Source: Pectobacterium wasabiae CFBP 3304 (GTDB lineage Bacteria > Pseudomonadota > Gammaproteobacteria > Enterobacterales > Enterobacteriaceae). Taken from it: a stretch of DNA of 64,000 bases. A program made the translations under genes and the position numbers. The notes under the pieces were generated by a model, which did not search any database, was not told the DNA's origin, and saw only the letters and a program-made list of their open reading frames with translations. Where the stretch lies: positions 2,790,001-2,854,000 of the forward strand of contig NZ_CP015750.1 in the NCBI RefSeq assembly GCF_001742185.1, given 5' to 3'. Within the stretch, counting starts at the first letter, position 1. Each line of letters begins with the position of its first letter. Positions 25,042 to 34,259 of the stretch are shown here, one piece after another.

Positions 25042-26808
25042 ATGTCACTGGAACATTTTTTCAGGGATGAGCTGACTTACTTGCGCCTGCAAGGGCGCGA
25101 ATTCGCCAAGGCGCACCCTGAGCTTACCCGATTTTTGTCAGAACAAACCACGGATCCAGACGTTGAGCGACTGCTGGAAGGGTTCGCCTTTTTGACAGGG
25201 AGCCTGCGGGCGAAGATCGAGGATGAATTTCCGGAACTGACACACGGTCTGCTGGGCATGCTCTGGCCTAATTACCTGCGTCCAGTACCGAGCATGACGA
25301 TGATGCAATTTTCGGTGCATCCCGGTGCGATTGCACAGCCCGCATTTGTTGAGCGCGGCTGTGAGCTCGATAGCCTGCCGATTGATGATGTGGTCTGCCA
25401 TTTTCAGACCTGTCACGATATCTGGATTTATCCGGCGGATATCCGCGAGATTAAAGTACAAAGCGGTAACGATCTTTCCACCATTACGCTGGATATTGGG
25501 TTGCATGGCCCGTTATCGCTAAGCGATCTGCAACTCGACAAGCTGCGCTTTTATCTGGGCGGTGATACCTATACGGCCTACGAACTCTATTTCTGGATCG
25601 CCAGCCAACTGTCGCATATTGAGCTGGAAGTCGATGGCCAACGCTTCCGTCAAGAGGCCAGCGTGCTGAAGACGGTCGGCTTCGAGCGAGAAGACGCGCT
25701 ATTGCCGTACCCCGGCAATGTCTATTCGGGCTACCGTATCCTGCAGGAATACTTTTGCTTTCCTGAAAGTTTTCTCTTTTTCCAACTTGCTGGCGCGGTA
25801 TGGCCGGATCTCCCGCTGACGGTAACGGAGTTCCGTCTGCATTTTTGCTTTGATCGTCCGTTGCCGGCGGAGCTGAAGATCCGCCCTGATTCATTCATGC
25901 TCAACTGTGTGCCTGCGATCAATCTCTTCCGACACGATAGTGAGCCGATCAACCTGAGTGGACGCCAGACGGACTACCCGCTGAAGGCCAGTTACCGCAA
26001 CGCCGATAGCTTTGAAATCTTCTCTGTGGATAAGGTTGAAGGGTGGGTTGAAGGCAATTCAGGCCGTGCTCGGGGTATCCCACGCACGTATCAGCCTTTT
26101 GAGAGCTTTCAGCACCAAATCGAGCGAGCTAAAGGGCGATTGGCGCTTTATTACCGTATTCGGATAAGAGAAGCAGTGAACGGCAATGGTTTTGAACACA
26201 TGCTCTCTTTTGTGCGTGGCGATGAGCGGGAAGTCATTGATTTGGATGAATCCATCTCGGTGACGCTGACCTGTACCAATCGGTCGCGTGCGGCACAACT
26301 ACCCGTTGGGGCGATTTGTGTACCAGCCGGTAATTCACCGTCTTTTGCGACGTTTCGTAATTTGCTACGGCCGACGCGGCCACTGCGGCCTGCGATGGAT
26401 GGCAGCCTGCACTGGACGCTGATCTCCAACCTGTCGCTGAACTATGTGTCGCTGCTGCGGCGTGATGCGTTGGTACAGATTCTGCGTACCTACGATTTTC
26501 CTGCGCTACACGACAAGCAGGCGGAACAAGCCTCGCGTAAGCGTCTGGCGGGTATCGAGTCTATCGAAACCACGCCTATCGATCGTCTGGTTCAGGGGAT
26601 GCCGGTTCGTGGCTTGAAATCAATCCTGTCTGTACGGCAATCCGCGTTTTCCAGTGAAGGAGAACTGTACCTGTTTAGCACGGTGCTGGCGCACTTTTTC
26701 TCGCTATACGCCAGCGTCAACGCTTTCCACCTGTTGGAAGTGGTCAACATCGATAACAAGGAGCGCTACCGATGGCCGGTACAGATAGGTCAACACTCAA
26801 TGATGTAA
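25042..26808 (+). CDS. tssF: T6SS baseplate protein TssF (VasA/ImpG)
   Basis: A 588-residue baseplate wedge protein. Its N terminus is diagnostic: FFRDELTYLRLQGREFAKAH (residues 6-25), followed by DPDVERLLEGFAFLTGSLRA and LTHGLLGMLWPNYLRPVPSM. The C-terminal HFFSLYASVNAFHLLEV region is also typical. It works with TssG in a 2:1 wedge (family knowledge). The stop lies inside the first codons of tssG (37-base overlap). Confidence 0.97.
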   Translation: MSLEHFFRDELTYLRLQGREFAKAHPELTRFLSEQTTDPDVERLLEGFAFLTGSLRAKIEDEFPELTHGLLGMLWPNYLRPVPSMTMMQFSVHPGAIAQPAFVERGCELDSLPIDDVVCHFQTCHDIWIYPADIREIKVQSGNDLSTITLDIGLHGPLSLSDLQLDKLRFYLGGDTYTAYELYFWIASQLSHIELEVDGQRFRQEASVLKTVGFEREDALLPYPGNVYSGYRILQEYFCFPESFLFFQLAGAVWPDLPLTVTEFRLHFCFDRPLPAELKIRPDSFMLNCVPAINLFRHDSEPINLSGRQTDYPLKASYRNADSFEIFSVDKVEGWVEGNSGRARGIPRTYQPFESFQHQIERAKGRLALYYRIRIREAVNGNGFEHMLSFVRGDEREVIDLDESISVTLTCTNRSRAAQLPVGAICVPAGNSPSFATFRNLLRPTRPLRPAMDGSLHWTLISNLSLNYVSLLRRDALVQILRTYDFPALHDKQAEQASRKRLAGIESIETTPIDRLVQGMPVRGLKSILSVRQSAFSSEGELYLFSTVLAHFFSLYASVNAFHLLEVVNIDNKERYRWPVQIGQHSMM

Positions 26809-27770
26809 CGTTCCGTCAGGATGTCTCACGCTTCAATTTTTTCCAACTGGTGGAACTACTCAACCAGTTGGAAGGCGTGGATCTGGAACAAGAGCTGGAT
26901 TTTCGCCCTGAACAGGAACGTCTGCGCTTTCGCTCCACGGCCTCCATCGGTTTTCACCCCAGCGATATCTTGCAGGTGGGGTGTGATGAAGAGGGTCGTC
27001 AGGAATTGGAAGTCGCGTTTCTGGGCCTGCACGGTAGTCAGTCGCCGATGCCCGGCTATTACCTCGAAGAACTGGCCTGGGAATACGCACAGGGCGAACA
27101 GAAGCTGGGCGTGTTTCTCGATTTCTTTCATCACCGCTTACTCACGCTGTTGCATCGCGCATGGCGGAAATATCGCTATCACGTCCGCTTTCAGAATGAG
27201 GGGGAGGATGGATTCTCCCGTCTGATGTTCGCGCTCGTGGGCTTGGGCAACGATGCCGTGCGTGACAGCCTGCCGGTTAACCGCGCCAAGATGCTTTCCT
27301 ACGCCGGGGTGTTGGCAAGCCCCAGCCGCTCCCCGGAGGTCGTCGCGGGTCTGGTTATTCACTGTTTTGATCTGGATGACGTCGCCGTTTTGGCCTGGCA
27401 GCACCGCCGTGTTCCCATTCATGAAGGGCAGCAGAACCGGCTGGGAAAAGGAAACATGATGCTGGGCGGTGATTTTGTCATCGGTGACAAAGTGAATGAT
27501 TGTGCCGGCAAGTTCTTGCTCAAGATCGGCAATCTCAGCTTTAACCGCTTTCTCAGCTTTCTACCCAACGGCGAACATTTTCAGCCGCTGGTGCGTTTTG
27601 TCTCTTTCATTCTTCGCGATCAGTTGGCTTGGGATCTACGTCTTGGGTTTGCAGAAGATGAAGCCAAGGGCTTGAGCCTGGGCAGTGAGCAGAGCAGCCG
27701 TTTGGGGTGGAGCAGCTTTCTCGGGCAGCCGCCAGCGGATCCCTATGTGACGATTTGTGTGCAGGAGTAA
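26772..27770 (+). CDS. tssG: T6SS baseplate protein TssG (VasB/ImpH)
   Basis: A 332-residue baseplate protein. Conserved elements: FNFFQLVELLNQLEG near the N terminus, FLGLHGSQSPMPGYYLEELA (about residues 88-107), FLDFFHHRLLTLLHRAWRKY (about 118-137) and the C-terminal LGWSSFLG. It overlaps the 3' end of tssF by 37 bases, which implies coupled translation of the wedge partners. Confidence 0.97.
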   Translation: MAGTDRSTLNDVTFRQDVSRFNFFQLVELLNQLEGVDLEQELDFRPEQERLRFRSTASIGFHPSDILQVGCDEEGRQELEVAFLGLHGSQSPMPGYYLEELAWEYAQGEQKLGVFLDFFHHRLLTLLHRAWRKYRYHVRFQNEGEDGFSRLMFALVGLGNDAVRDSLPVNRAKMLSYAGVLASPSRSPEVVAGLVIHCFDLDDVAVLAWQHRRVPIHEGQQNRLGKGNMMLGGDFVIGDKVNDCAGKFLLKIGNLSFNRFLSFLPNGEHFQPLVRFVSFILRDQLAWDLRLGFAEDEAKGLSLGSEQSSRLGWSSFLGQPPADPYVTICVQE

Positions 27771-27772
27771 AT

Positions 27773-28993
27773 GTGAACGTAACCCATCCACTCACGTTGG
27801 TTGTGCTCAACAGTGAGCAGCTCGATATCAATTCTCAGGTGCAGCATCAGTTCGATCACCTCGGTGGCACGCTGGGTGCCTCGGAAAAAGATCAGTGGCA
27901 GCTACGCGATCGATTGGGATCGGTGTTACCCGCGCATGCACGTATCGAAATGACCGATGGTTATTTCAGTCTATGCGATCTGAGCGGGCAGTCTTTTATT
28001 AACGGTTCGCTGTCGCCGATTGGGCGGGATCGCAACGTCATTTTGTCGCACGGCGATGAGTTGGTGATTGGGCCTTTCCGGCTGGGCGTTTACATCGGCG
28101 ATCCCACGACGGAACAGGATATCGATCAGGTGTTAGGGCTGCGCACGGACGATGTGTTGGGCGGCTGGTTAAGTGAAAAGAAAAAAGGGCGAACGGCAGA
28201 GAGTGCAGATACCGCGGCCGTGCTGAATGACCCGCTGTGGGCGCTACAGAAAGAACAGAGCCAGCCACTATTGCCATCAGACAGTGAGAGGGGCGGACAA
28301 TCGCTCACGACCTCTCTTTCTTCTTTTTCTGCTGTTGAGGACACCATGGATCAGAAATTTGTCGAATTACCGAGCATCAATACCCCCTACGCGGGAGAAG
28401 GGCTGGAAGGGTACAGCGATGGCACGTTGCTGGCTCCGTTGATGCGTGGGCTGGGGCTGTCGCTTCAGCCGGGTGATGATGCTCGCCTGCGTGAAATGCT
28501 GGAAGAAATGGGGAAAAGCCTGCGTGCGATGGTTGAAGGACTGCTGACATTGCAGACGGAACAGGCCGCACTGGCGGACACGCATTTACGCCCGATTGAA
28601 GATAACCCGCTGCGTCTGGGACTGGGCTATGCGGATACGCTGTCGGTGCTGTTTGCCGAAGGGAAAAGCCCGGTTCACTTGTCTGCACCGGCTGCGGTGG
28701 AAGAAGTGCTGAACAATGTGCGGGTGCATCACATCGCGAATCATCAAGCGATTGCAGCGGCGTTGGAAAATATTCTTCAGGCCTTTTCGCCAGACGCGCT
28801 GCTCAGCCGCTTTGAGCACTATCGCCGTAGTGGTGAACCACTGGCGGCGGATGACGGCTGGGCATGGCAGATGTATCAGCACTACTACCGAGAATTGACG
28901 TCGCCACGCCAGCAAGGTTTCCAGAAACTGTTCCATCAGGTGTATGCGCAGGCGTATGACCGTGCCGTGCGCCAACAGCAGGAGCAAAAATGA
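27773..28993 (+). CDS. T6SS FHA-domain protein (VasC/TagH/ImpI)
   Basis: About 406 residues: an N-terminal forkhead-associated domain (about residues 25-100, with LPAHARIEMTDGYFSLCDLS followed by GQSFINGSLSPIGRD) that binds phosphothreonine, a variable acidic/polar linker, and a C-terminal helical domain shared by T6SS FHA proteins (about 215-406). No T6SS Ser/Thr kinase or phosphatase (PpkA/PppA) is present in the window, so the binding partner may be non-phosphorylated or encoded elsewhere. The GTG start at 27773 is chosen because AGGAG lies six bases upstream; the longer in-frame ORF overlaps tssG. The last codons overlap tssJ (ATGA). Confidence 0.9.
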   Translation: MNVTHPLTLVVLNSEQLDINSQVQHQFDHLGGTLGASEKDQWQLRDRLGSVLPAHARIEMTDGYFSLCDLSGQSFINGSLSPIGRDRNVILSHGDELVIGPFRLGVYIGDPTTEQDIDQVLGLRTDDVLGGWLSEKKKGRTAESADTAAVLNDPLWALQKEQSQPLLPSDSERGGQSLTTSLSSFSAVEDTMDQKFVELPSINTPYAGEGLEGYSDGTLLAPLMRGLGLSLQPGDDARLREMLEEMGKSLRAMVEGLLTLQTEQAALADTHLRPIEDNPLRLGLGYADTLSVLFAEGKSPVHLSAPAAVEEVLNNVRVHHIANHQAIAAALENILQAFSPDALLSRFEHYRRSGEPLAADDGWAWQMYQHYYRELTSPRQQGFQKLFHQVYAQAYDRAVRQQQEQK

Positions 28994-29514
28994 TGCTGCG
29001 GGCATTTTGCTTATGTTCGCTGATGGTCGTGCTGTCGGGGTGCTCCACGCTGGGCAAGATGGCGCAGGTCGCGGCGAATCCGGATATCCAGATAGGCAGC
29101 AACAATCATCAGCCTTCTACCGTGGGTTTTAGCCTACTGGCGGAACCGGACGTTAACCCGAATGAAAGCGGTGAAGCCGCCCCTATCGAATTCCAACTGG
29201 TTCTGCTGGCGGAAGATTCTCGTCTGTTAGCCACCGATTATGACCAGATAACGACGGATATCGAAAAGGCGCTGGCCAAGAATTACATCAGTCATCAGGA
29301 CTACACGCTGTTGCCGGGGCAGTTCAAATACCTGCCGCCAGAAGCGTTGGATGAAAAGGTGCACTACCTCGGCGTGGTCGCCCGCTATGCGGATTCGGAA
29401 AGTGCGGAATGGCGCAAGGTGATCAAGCTGAAAAATGTCGGGCAAACGTATCAGATCCTCGTGCACCTGCGCCGGGATGAAGTCGAAATCAAAAAAGACC
29501 AAGAAGAAGAATAA
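28990..29514 (+). CDS. tssJ: T6SS outer-membrane lipoprotein TssJ (VasD/SciN)
   Basis: A 174-residue lipoprotein anchoring the membrane complex in the outer membrane. The signal peptide ends in lipobox LSGC with C18 as the lipidated residue. The remainder is a transthyretin-like beta-sandwich (IEFQLVLLAEDSRLLATDYD; YLGVVARYADSESAEWRKVI). The C terminus is unusually charged (EVEIKKDQEEE). It overlaps the FHA gene by four bases and is 2 bases before tssK. It is expected to contact TssM in the periplasm. Confidence 0.96.
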   Translation: MMLRAFCLCSLMVVLSGCSTLGKMAQVAANPDIQIGSNNHQPSTVGFSLLAEPDVNPNESGEAAPIEFQLVLLAEDSRLLATDYDQITTDIEKALAKNYISHQDYTLLPGQFKYLPPEALDEKVHYLGVVARYADSESAEWRKVIKLKNVGQTYQILVHLRRDEVEIKKDQEEE

Positions 29515-29516
29515 TT

Positions 29517-30854
29517 ATGTCGAGTCGCAATCGCATTATCTGGCGGGAAGGTTTGTTCATTAAACCGCAGCATTTTCAACAGCAGCAAAGACATACCGAT
29601 TACGCATTGCATGCGCGTCTCAGCGCACTGAGTGATTATTTTTATGGCTTGCAATCGCTGGAGATTAATGAGGAATACCTCAATTTTGGCCGCATCGCGC
29701 TGGTTAACGCCAGCGGGGTGATGCCTGACGGCACCGTGTTCAATATTCCGGGCGATGACGCCCTGCCGCTGCCGTTGGAGATCACCGACGTTGCGCTGGC
29801 AAACCAGAAAGTGTATCTGGCACTACCGCTGGCGGTGAATGGCGTCAGTGAAGTGGGTCAACCGGGGCAGGGGATCGCCAGCCGTTTGCAATCACATCGG
29901 CATGATGTGCGCGATCTGCACAGCGACGGCGGCGATATCGTCTCTCTGGAGGTTGGCAAGGTCAGCCTGCGGCTGATGCTCGATCGTGACGATCGCAGCG
30001 CCTATGCCTCGCTGGCGATTGCCAACATTCTGGATAAACGCCCTGACGGCGGTTTGATCCTGGATCCTAATTTTATGCCATGCAGCATCAGCGTTACCGC
30101 GATCCCCGCCTTAAAACGCTTTTTGGGAGAATCCGCCGGTCTGGTGGCTGAACGTGCGCGCAGTCTGGCGCAGCGCATTGCCGCACCGGGGCAACAGGGC
30201 GTGGCGGACGTAGCGGAATTCATGATGCTGCAATTGCTTAACCGCGCCCAGCCCAGATTGTCGCATCTGGCACGCCTTGGCACGCTACATCCAGAACGCC
30301 TGCACGAGGCGTTGGTCGAGCTGTGTGGTGAACTGATGACGTTTACCGATGAGTCGCGTCTGCCGCCTGAATTCCCTGCCTATCGTCATGAACATCAGCA
30401 GGCCAGCTTTGAGCCGCTGATGATGGCGCTGCGTCAAGCCCTGAGCACCGTACTGTCACCGCGTGCTGTTTCCATCCAACTGAAGAAACAGCCGTATGGC
30501 GTGATGGTGGCGATGGTCGGCGATGCGGAATTGATGGCCAGCGCCGAGTTTGTTCTGGCGGTACGCGCGCGTATGCCGCAAGAGCATCTGCGTAAACAAC
30601 TGCTGCAACAAACGAAGATTGCCTCCAGCGAGAAGATCCGCGAACTGATCAGCCTACAACTGCCTGGTATTCCACTGCTGCCGCTGCCGGTTGCGCCGCG
30701 TCAATTGCCTTACCACGCGGGCTACAGCTATTTCCAACTGGATAGGCAAAGCCCCGCCTGGCAGGTGCTGGTATCTGGCAATACGTTGGCGTTCCACATT
30801 GCTGGCGAATTCCCGGAACTGGATATGCAGCTTTGGGCCATCCGCGGTCAGTAG
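29517..30854 (+). CDS. tssK: T6SS baseplate-membrane connector TssK (VasE/ImpJ)
   Basis: A 445-residue protein of typical TssK length. The opening NRIIWREGLFIKPQHFQQQQ (residues 4-23) is the near-invariant TssK signature. LHPERLHEALVELCGELMTF and the C-terminal LPYHAGYSYFQLDRQSPAWQ are also conserved. TssK trimers link the TssFG wedge to TssL/TssM at the inner membrane. Confidence 0.97.
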   Translation: MSSRNRIIWREGLFIKPQHFQQQQRHTDYALHARLSALSDYFYGLQSLEINEEYLNFGRIALVNASGVMPDGTVFNIPGDDALPLPLEITDVALANQKVYLALPLAVNGVSEVGQPGQGIASRLQSHRHDVRDLHSDGGDIVSLEVGKVSLRLMLDRDDRSAYASLAIANILDKRPDGGLILDPNFMPCSISVTAIPALKRFLGESAGLVAERARSLAQRIAAPGQQGVADVAEFMMLQLLNRAQPRLSHLARLGTLHPERLHEALVELCGELMTFTDESRLPPEFPAYRHEHQQASFEPLMMALRQALSTVLSPRAVSIQLKKQPYGVMVAMVGDAELMASAEFVLAVRARMPQEHLRKQLLQQTKIASSEKIRELISLQLPGIPLLPLPVAPRQLPYHAGYSYFQLDRQSPAWQVLVSGNTLAFHIAGEFPELDMQLWAIRGQ

Positions 30855-30869
30855 TCAGGAGAGAAAGAG

Positions 30870-31646
30870 ATGAGCATCGAGGTTATTAAAAACGATCAAC
30901 TGGGCGATCTGCTTTTTGACCACGCCCGACAGTTGGATATGGATTCCGACTACTGGTTCCGCCTGCGTGGACAAAGCATTAATCCGATGATTGATGCCGT
31001 TACACCGCTGTTGGGCATGGTGGAGCGGGTACGTCAGCTCTCTGCCTATGAGGGTGTGGAGGATCTCTATCAGCGTGTGGTATCTGAAGTTCAGGCTATC
31101 GAGCAGGAATTGCACTCTCACAGCTATGAGAACGGTGTGATTCTGTCCTTCCGCTACATCCTCTGCACATTTATTGATGAAGCCGTGATGGGGCGGGAGT
31201 GGGGCGGACAAAGCATGTGGTCGGCACATTCTCTGCTGACTCGTTTTCATAATGAGACCTGGGGGGGCGAAAAGGTTTTTGTCCTGCTAGAGAAGCTGTT
31301 GGACGATCCCACCCGCTATCGCGACATTCTGGAGTTTATCTACCTCTGCCTCTGTCTGGGCTTTGAAGGGCGCTATCGGGTGATGACTCAAGGGCGTGAG
31401 GAGCTGGATCGCGTCGTGAGTAAGCTACATGACACCCTGCGCCCTGAACCTACGAATGCGCCAACGGTATTTCACCTGAATTTGGGACAGCAGGCCTCGC
31501 GCTATCAACTGCGTAGGCAGGTGTCATTGCGCACGTTGTTTATCGGCGTGTGTGTCGCCTTGGTGGCCGCATTCGGCCTGTACCGTTACCAGCTTACTCA
31601 TCAGACCCAGGACGTACTGCGTCAACTGGGAGAATTATTACAATAA
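30870..31646 (+). CDS. tssL: T6SS inner-membrane protein TssL (DotU/IcmH family)
   Basis: A 258-residue tail-anchored protein: a cytoplasmic helical domain (YILCTFIDEAVMGREWGGQS and LEFIYLCLCLGFEGRYRVMT are conserved) and one C-terminal membrane helix (about residues 226-246, LRTLFIGVCVALVAAFGLY). There is no OmpA-like peptidoglycan-binding extension, so cell-wall anchoring must come from another protein. AGGAGAG precedes the ATG. Confidence 0.97.
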   Translation: MSIEVIKNDQLGDLLFDHARQLDMDSDYWFRLRGQSINPMIDAVTPLLGMVERVRQLSAYEGVEDLYQRVVSEVQAIEQELHSHSYENGVILSFRYILCTFIDEAVMGREWGGQSMWSAHSLLTRFHNETWGGEKVFVLLEKLLDDPTRYRDILEFIYLCLCLGFEGRYRVMTQGREELDRVVSKLHDTLRPEPTNAPTVFHLNLGQQASRYQLRRQVSLRTLFIGVCVALVAAFGLYRYQLTHQTQDVLRQLGELLQ

Positions 31647-31659
31647 CAGGAGCTACACC

Positions 31660-34257
31660 GTGATTCGAATTGAACTGCCGACACTGGTTGAACGACTCAA
31701 CCCCGTGTGCCGTCATATGCTGGAAGAAGCGGCGGCACTCTGTATTCAGCATCAGGGTGCGGAAATCCGTATTGAGCACCTGTTGATGAAAATGCTGGAA
31801 ACGCCGCTGTGTGATGTGCGGCAGATCCTCAAACGTGCGGGCGTTGATGCGGATGAACTGTCTGCGCTGCTGTTGCCTTCCTCCGTGGATAAAGAATTTG
31901 AGGCGGGCTATCCCTCATTCTCCCCTCTGCTGGTGGAGTGGTTACAGGATAGCTGGCTGCTGGCCTCGGCTGAGTTTCAGCACGTGCGTCTGCGCAGCGG
32001 CATATTGTTGCTGGTTTTGCTGATGACGCCAAACCGCTATGTGGCAGGGGCGGTATCTCGCCCGCTGGCGCAGATTAATCGTGAGCTTTTACGCCAGCAG
32101 TTTGATGAGTGGGTCAAGGATTCCGTTGAAACAGAAGTGGCGGTACGCTCCGCTACGGCGGAGCAGGCGGCAGCAGCGACCACTCAGCTCTCGCGCTACA
32201 CGCAAAACGTGACGGAGTCTGCCCGACAAGGGCAGTTGGATCCGGTGCTGTGCCGCGACCACGAAATCGATCTGATGATCGATATTCTCTCCCGTCGTCG
32301 TAAAAACAACCCGATTGTCGTGGGGGAAGCGGGCGTTGGTAAAAGTGCGCTGATCGAAGGGTTGGCGCTGCGTATTGTGGCGGGTGCCGTGCCGGAAAGA
32401 TTACGAGATGTAGAGCTGCTTACGCTCGATTTGGGGGCGATGCAGGCGGGTGCGTCAGTTAAAGGCGAATTTGAGAAACGCTTCAAAGGTGTGATGCAGG
32501 AAGTGAAGGATGCGCCACGCCCGATCATTCTATTTATCGATGAAGCGCATACGCTAATCGGGGCGGGCAATCAGGCTGGCGGGCTGGATGTATCCAACTT
32601 GCTCAAGCCTGCGCTGGCGCGCGGCGAGCTGCGTACCATCGCGGCAACCACCTGGAGCGAATACAAAAAATATGTCGAGAAGGACGCTGCGCTCTCTCGC
32701 CGCTTCCAGCTCGTCAAAGTCGGTGAACCGAACGCGGAAGAAGCCACGGTGATCCTGCGTGGGCTGCGCGGTATCTATGAAAAAGCACATGGCGTCCTGA
32801 TTGATGAAGATGCGCTTCAGGCGGCGGCGCAACTGTCGGCGCGTTATATCTCCGGTCGCCAACTCCCCGATAAAGCGATTGACGTGCTGGATACCGCGAG
32901 TGCGCGCGTAGCTATTAACCTGACGACGCCACCGCGTGCCGTCAGCCAGCTACAGACCCGTCTGCGCCAGCAGGAAATGGAAATCACCCAGCTTGAGCGT
33001 CAGGCACGCATCGGTCTGGGCAATACCGAAGAGCGGTTAGTGGAACTGCGTGACGCCCGCGAAGCTGGCGCGGCACAGTTGGTACAGTTGGAGGCCGATT
33101 GGCTGCAACAGAAAACACAGGTTCAGCGCGTAATTGAACTGCGCACGGCGTTGCTGGATGAAGAGCAAACTGCTGATTTCGATGCCGTGTCGGCGGCGGC
33201 GGAACTGGCAGACTGTGAACAGGCGCTGGAAGCGTTGCAACAATCCTCCGTGCTGGTATCCCCTCACGTCGATAAAACACAGATTGCCGCCGTGATTGCC
33301 GAGTGGACGGGCGTGCCGCTTAACCGAATCTCGCAGGGTGAAATGGATATCGTCACGCGCCTGCCTGAATTCCTGGGCGAGACGATTAAAGGACAGCAGT
33401 TGGCGATTGCTCAATTGCATAAACATTTGCTGACCGCACGTGCGGATCTTCGTCGTCCTGGGCGTCCGTTGGGCGCTTTCCTGCTGGTGGGGCCGAGCGG
33501 CGTGGGTAAAACGGAAACCGTGGTCCAGATTGCCGACCTGATGTTTGGCGGGCGTAACTATCTGACCACCATCAACATGTCGGAATATCAGGAGAAACAT
33601 ACCGTTTCACGCCTGATCGGTTCGCCGCCGGGCTACGTCGGGTTTGGCGAGGGTGGCGTATTGACCGAAGCGATCCGCCAGAAACCGTATTCCGTGGTAC
33701 TGCTGGATGAAGTGGAAAAAGCGCACCCGGATGTCCTGAATCTGTTCTATCAGGCCTTCGATAAAGGTGAACTGGCCGACGGTGAAGGCCGGGTCATCGA
33801 TTGCCGCAATGTGGTGTTTTTCCTAACGTCCAATCTCGGGTTCCAGACGATCGTGAACTACGCCGAGCAGTCGGATGTGTTGCTGGATGCGCTCTATCCT
33901 GAGCTGGCGGCTTTCTTCAAACCTGCACTCTTGGCGCGTATGGAAGTCATCCCTTATCTGCCGCTGGCGCATGCCACCATGGTCGAGATCGTACAGGGTA
34001 AATTGTCGCGTCTGGTTTCTCTGCTGCAACAGCGCTTTAGTGCGGAGGTCATCATCGAGGACGAGGTGCCGGAAGAAATTCTCCGGTTGGCAAACCGCAG
34101 CGAAAACGGGGCGCGTATGCTCGAATCGGTGATTGATGGGGCATTACTGCCACCTGTATCACTACAACTGCTGCAACGACTGTCGGCGGGAGAACCCGTC
34201 AGCCGTATTCATTTCCGCGTCGAAGCCGGCCAGTTCCAGACCGAGGTGGAGGGCTGA
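31660..34257 (+). CDS. clpV: T6SS ATPase ClpV (TssH)
   Basis: An 865-residue AAA+ protein that disassembles contracted TssBC sheaths. It has an N-terminal Clp-N domain, first AAA domain with Walker A GEAGVGKSA and Walker B ILFIDEAHTL, a coiled-coil middle domain (about 395-515, LRQQEMEITQLERQARIGL and the downstream heptads), and second AAA domain with Walker A GPSGVGKTE and Walker B VVLLDEVEKAHP. The GTG at 31660 is chosen because AGGAG lies eight bases upstream and the protein then starts at the Clp-N domain; the longer frame overlaps tssL. Length fits ClpV (about 860-900). Confidence 0.97.
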   Translation: MIRIELPTLVERLNPVCRHMLEEAAALCIQHQGAEIRIEHLLMKMLETPLCDVRQILKRAGVDADELSALLLPSSVDKEFEAGYPSFSPLLVEWLQDSWLLASAEFQHVRLRSGILLLVLLMTPNRYVAGAVSRPLAQINRELLRQQFDEWVKDSVETEVAVRSATAEQAAAATTQLSRYTQNVTESARQGQLDPVLCRDHEIDLMIDILSRRRKNNPIVVGEAGVGKSALIEGLALRIVAGAVPERLRDVELLTLDLGAMQAGASVKGEFEKRFKGVMQEVKDAPRPIILFIDEAHTLIGAGNQAGGLDVSNLLKPALARGELRTIAATTWSEYKKYVEKDAALSRRFQLVKVGEPNAEEATVILRGLRGIYEKAHGVLIDEDALQAAAQLSARYISGRQLPDKAIDVLDTASARVAINLTTPPRAVSQLQTRLRQQEMEITQLERQARIGLGNTEERLVELRDAREAGAAQLVQLEADWLQQKTQVQRVIELRTALLDEEQTADFDAVSAAAELADCEQALEALQQSSVLVSPHVDKTQIAAVIAEWTGVPLNRISQGEMDIVTRLPEFLGETIKGQQLAIAQLHKHLLTARADLRRPGRPLGAFLLVGPSGVGKTETVVQIADLMFGGRNYLTTINMSEYQEKHTVSRLIGSPPGYVGFGEGGVLTEAIRQKPYSVVLLDEVEKAHPDVLNLFYQAFDKGELADGEGRVIDCRNVVFFLTSNLGFQTIVNYAEQSDVLLDALYPELAAFFKPALLARMEVIPYLPLAHATMVEIVQGKLSRLVSLLQQRFSAEVIIEDEVPEEILRLANRSENGARMLESVIDGALLPPVSLQLLQRLSAGEPVSRIHFRVEAGQFQTEVEG

Positions 34258-34259
34258 CT